A stretch of 64,000 nucleotides of DNA from Carnegiea gigantea (Eukaryota; Streptophyta; Magnoliopsida; Caryophyllales; Cactaceae), in the NCBI GenBank assembly GCA_029747015.1, contig JAKOGI010000128.1, positions 537,001 to 601,000 of the forward strand, read 5' to 3'. This document shows, piece after piece, positions 62,671-64,000 of this stretch. The position numbers and the translations under genes are program-made. The notes under the pieces were generated by a model. It did not search any database. It had not been told where the DNA came from and saw only the letters and a list, made by a program, of their open reading frames with translations. Positions within the stretch are counted from its first letter, which is position 1. Every line of letters starts with the position of its first letter.

Positions 62671-64000
62671 CAAACAAATTACAGCCACATTTTAATTGTC
62701 ATATCTAAAAGTATATATTTTAAAGATGGACAGTAGGCATAGTTTAAATAATTAAATTATCAAAAAACTCGATCATTCATGTCGCATGATTGAAAATTTC
62801 TGTAAGATCATAGTCATCACATAAAAACATGAACTAGAAGTTTTTATAATTTAATTATCATATTTTTCCATAAAATAAAATTTATGGAGAACATTATGGT
62901 TAGCATTTTAGAAATATCACAAAGGTATTCAACTTTATCATGTAAACCAAATTTACGTGAAGTTATCTCATTATATAAAATGAATTTATATTACTACTAA
63001 TATGTCAATTAAAACTCTATCAATGACGTATAAACTATAAAATTCATATTATTATATAAAATGTATTTATATAATAAAATGAATCTATATTGTGAAACAT
63101 ATTCGAACACTAACATGATACAAAAGAAATTCATTAAAGCCCAAGGAACATTATATAAAACATATTTATACAATTATAGATAAGATGAAACTTATTCAAA
63201 TGTCACTGGCAAATTTAAAACACATTCACAATTTTATAAATTTAGATTTTATGAAACAACTTCACAAAATACTGCCAAATTACATAATTAATCGGAAACA
63301 TGGCACAAATTCATATTTGTTAATTTGAGCAAGAAAACGTGCTAAAACAATTAGCAAATTTATTACAGTTCATGTAGTTCGTATATATAAAACACATTTA
63401 TATAATACTACTACTTATATATCCAAATATTAATTGCAATTAAAACTCATGTAGTTCATATTCATGTAATCGAATGCAACATAATTTGTAAAATGAAATA
63501 TATCCAAGTATTAATTGCAATTAATTATACAAAACAAATCCATAAAATATTAAAATTTGGATGAAACGAATTCATAGTAAAACTCGCTAATTATATATAA
63601 AATGTGTTCATATCCTACTGCAAATATAAAATTCGTGAAACAAATTCATAAAATAATCAAATGCCCTATATATCCAAGTATCGTAAGTTTCATACAAAAC
63701 TTCAAGAATCATTTTTATTAACTACAACAATGACAGAAAAATTAAATTATTCATAATTGCTCATGTTTTGGCATAAAATTATTAAATTGTGAACATATTC
63801 ATATAACTGAATATTATATAAAACATATTTATAAAAGTTATAAAATATAACAAATGAAACATATTCATTTATATACCAAGGGGGATTAACATTAGTGTAA
63901 ATGTCACAGAGATATTTATTAAATTCGGGCAAAATAAATTTACATAATAACTACTAATTTTATATATGAAACAAATTTATATAACTTCAATCCCTTTGTT
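62671..64000. other. AT-rich noncoding sequence
   Basis: Many ATATTTATA, AAACAAATTCATA and TATATAAAA words and no supported ORF. It lies upstream of the Copia gag and may include its 5' leader or LTR, but no primer site or LTR boundary was identified. Confidence 0.45.

Overview
This window looks like nuclear DNA from a flowering plant, probably a eudicot. It is AT-rich, with long AT microsatellites. It carries plant-type transposable elements of many classes: PIF/Harbinger, RTE LINE, Copia, Tat/Athila-like and chromovirus-like LTR elements, TRIM, tRNA-SINE and MITE. The only host-gene traces are two plant-type F-box fragments. No intact protein gene is visible, and almost every open frame is a chance frame inside repeats. 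The species cannot be named from the sequence alone. This is a transposon graveyard in which insertion layers can be ordered from target-site duplications (TSDs).

Layout. 1-2975: flank with no supported gene. 2979-16632: a decayed PIF/Harbinger DNA transposon on the minus strand (Myb-like accessory ORF plus DDE transposase). It was split by three later insertions: a 1.4-kb solo LTR inside the transposase, a 5'-truncated RTE LINE, and a 5.5-kb gag-only LTR retrotransposon. 17050-21840: two diverged copies of an F-box gene start with their TATA boxes, both truncated. Between them sit a TRIM element, a SINE with a perfect 16-bp TSD, and a 200-bp MITE. 21850-25041 and 61664-62670: the two halves of one minus-strand Copia retrotransposon.

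The main result is 25042-61663. A 36.6-kb block, bounded by TG...CA termini and a perfect 5-bp TSD (TAGCT), interrupts the Copia integrase region. It is a head-to-tail array of one non-coding, LARD-like Ty3-type family: LTR1-I1-LTR2-I2-LTR3-I3-LTR4-I4-LTR5. LTRs are about 3.6 kb and internal regions about 4.4 kb; LTR2/I2 has lost about 3.2 kb at one junction. LTR variants alternate (1/3/5 against 2/4) and so do the internal regions (I1 with I3, I2 with I4). This suggests a two-unit block was itself duplicated by unequal crossing-over. LTR1 was later hit by a 4.18-kb reverse-oriented solo LTR of a related chromovirus-like family, which carries nine copies of a strictly 69-bp tandem repeat.

Functionally nothing here forms a working pathway. 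The apparent autonomous proteins (Harbinger transposase, RTE and Copia polymerases, gag) all carry stops, frameshifts or lost catalytic residues. The short elements (SINE, TRIM, MITE, LARD array) are non-autonomous and would have depended on enzymes encoded elsewhere. All family assignments are from motif recognition by eye; no alignment or database search was run.
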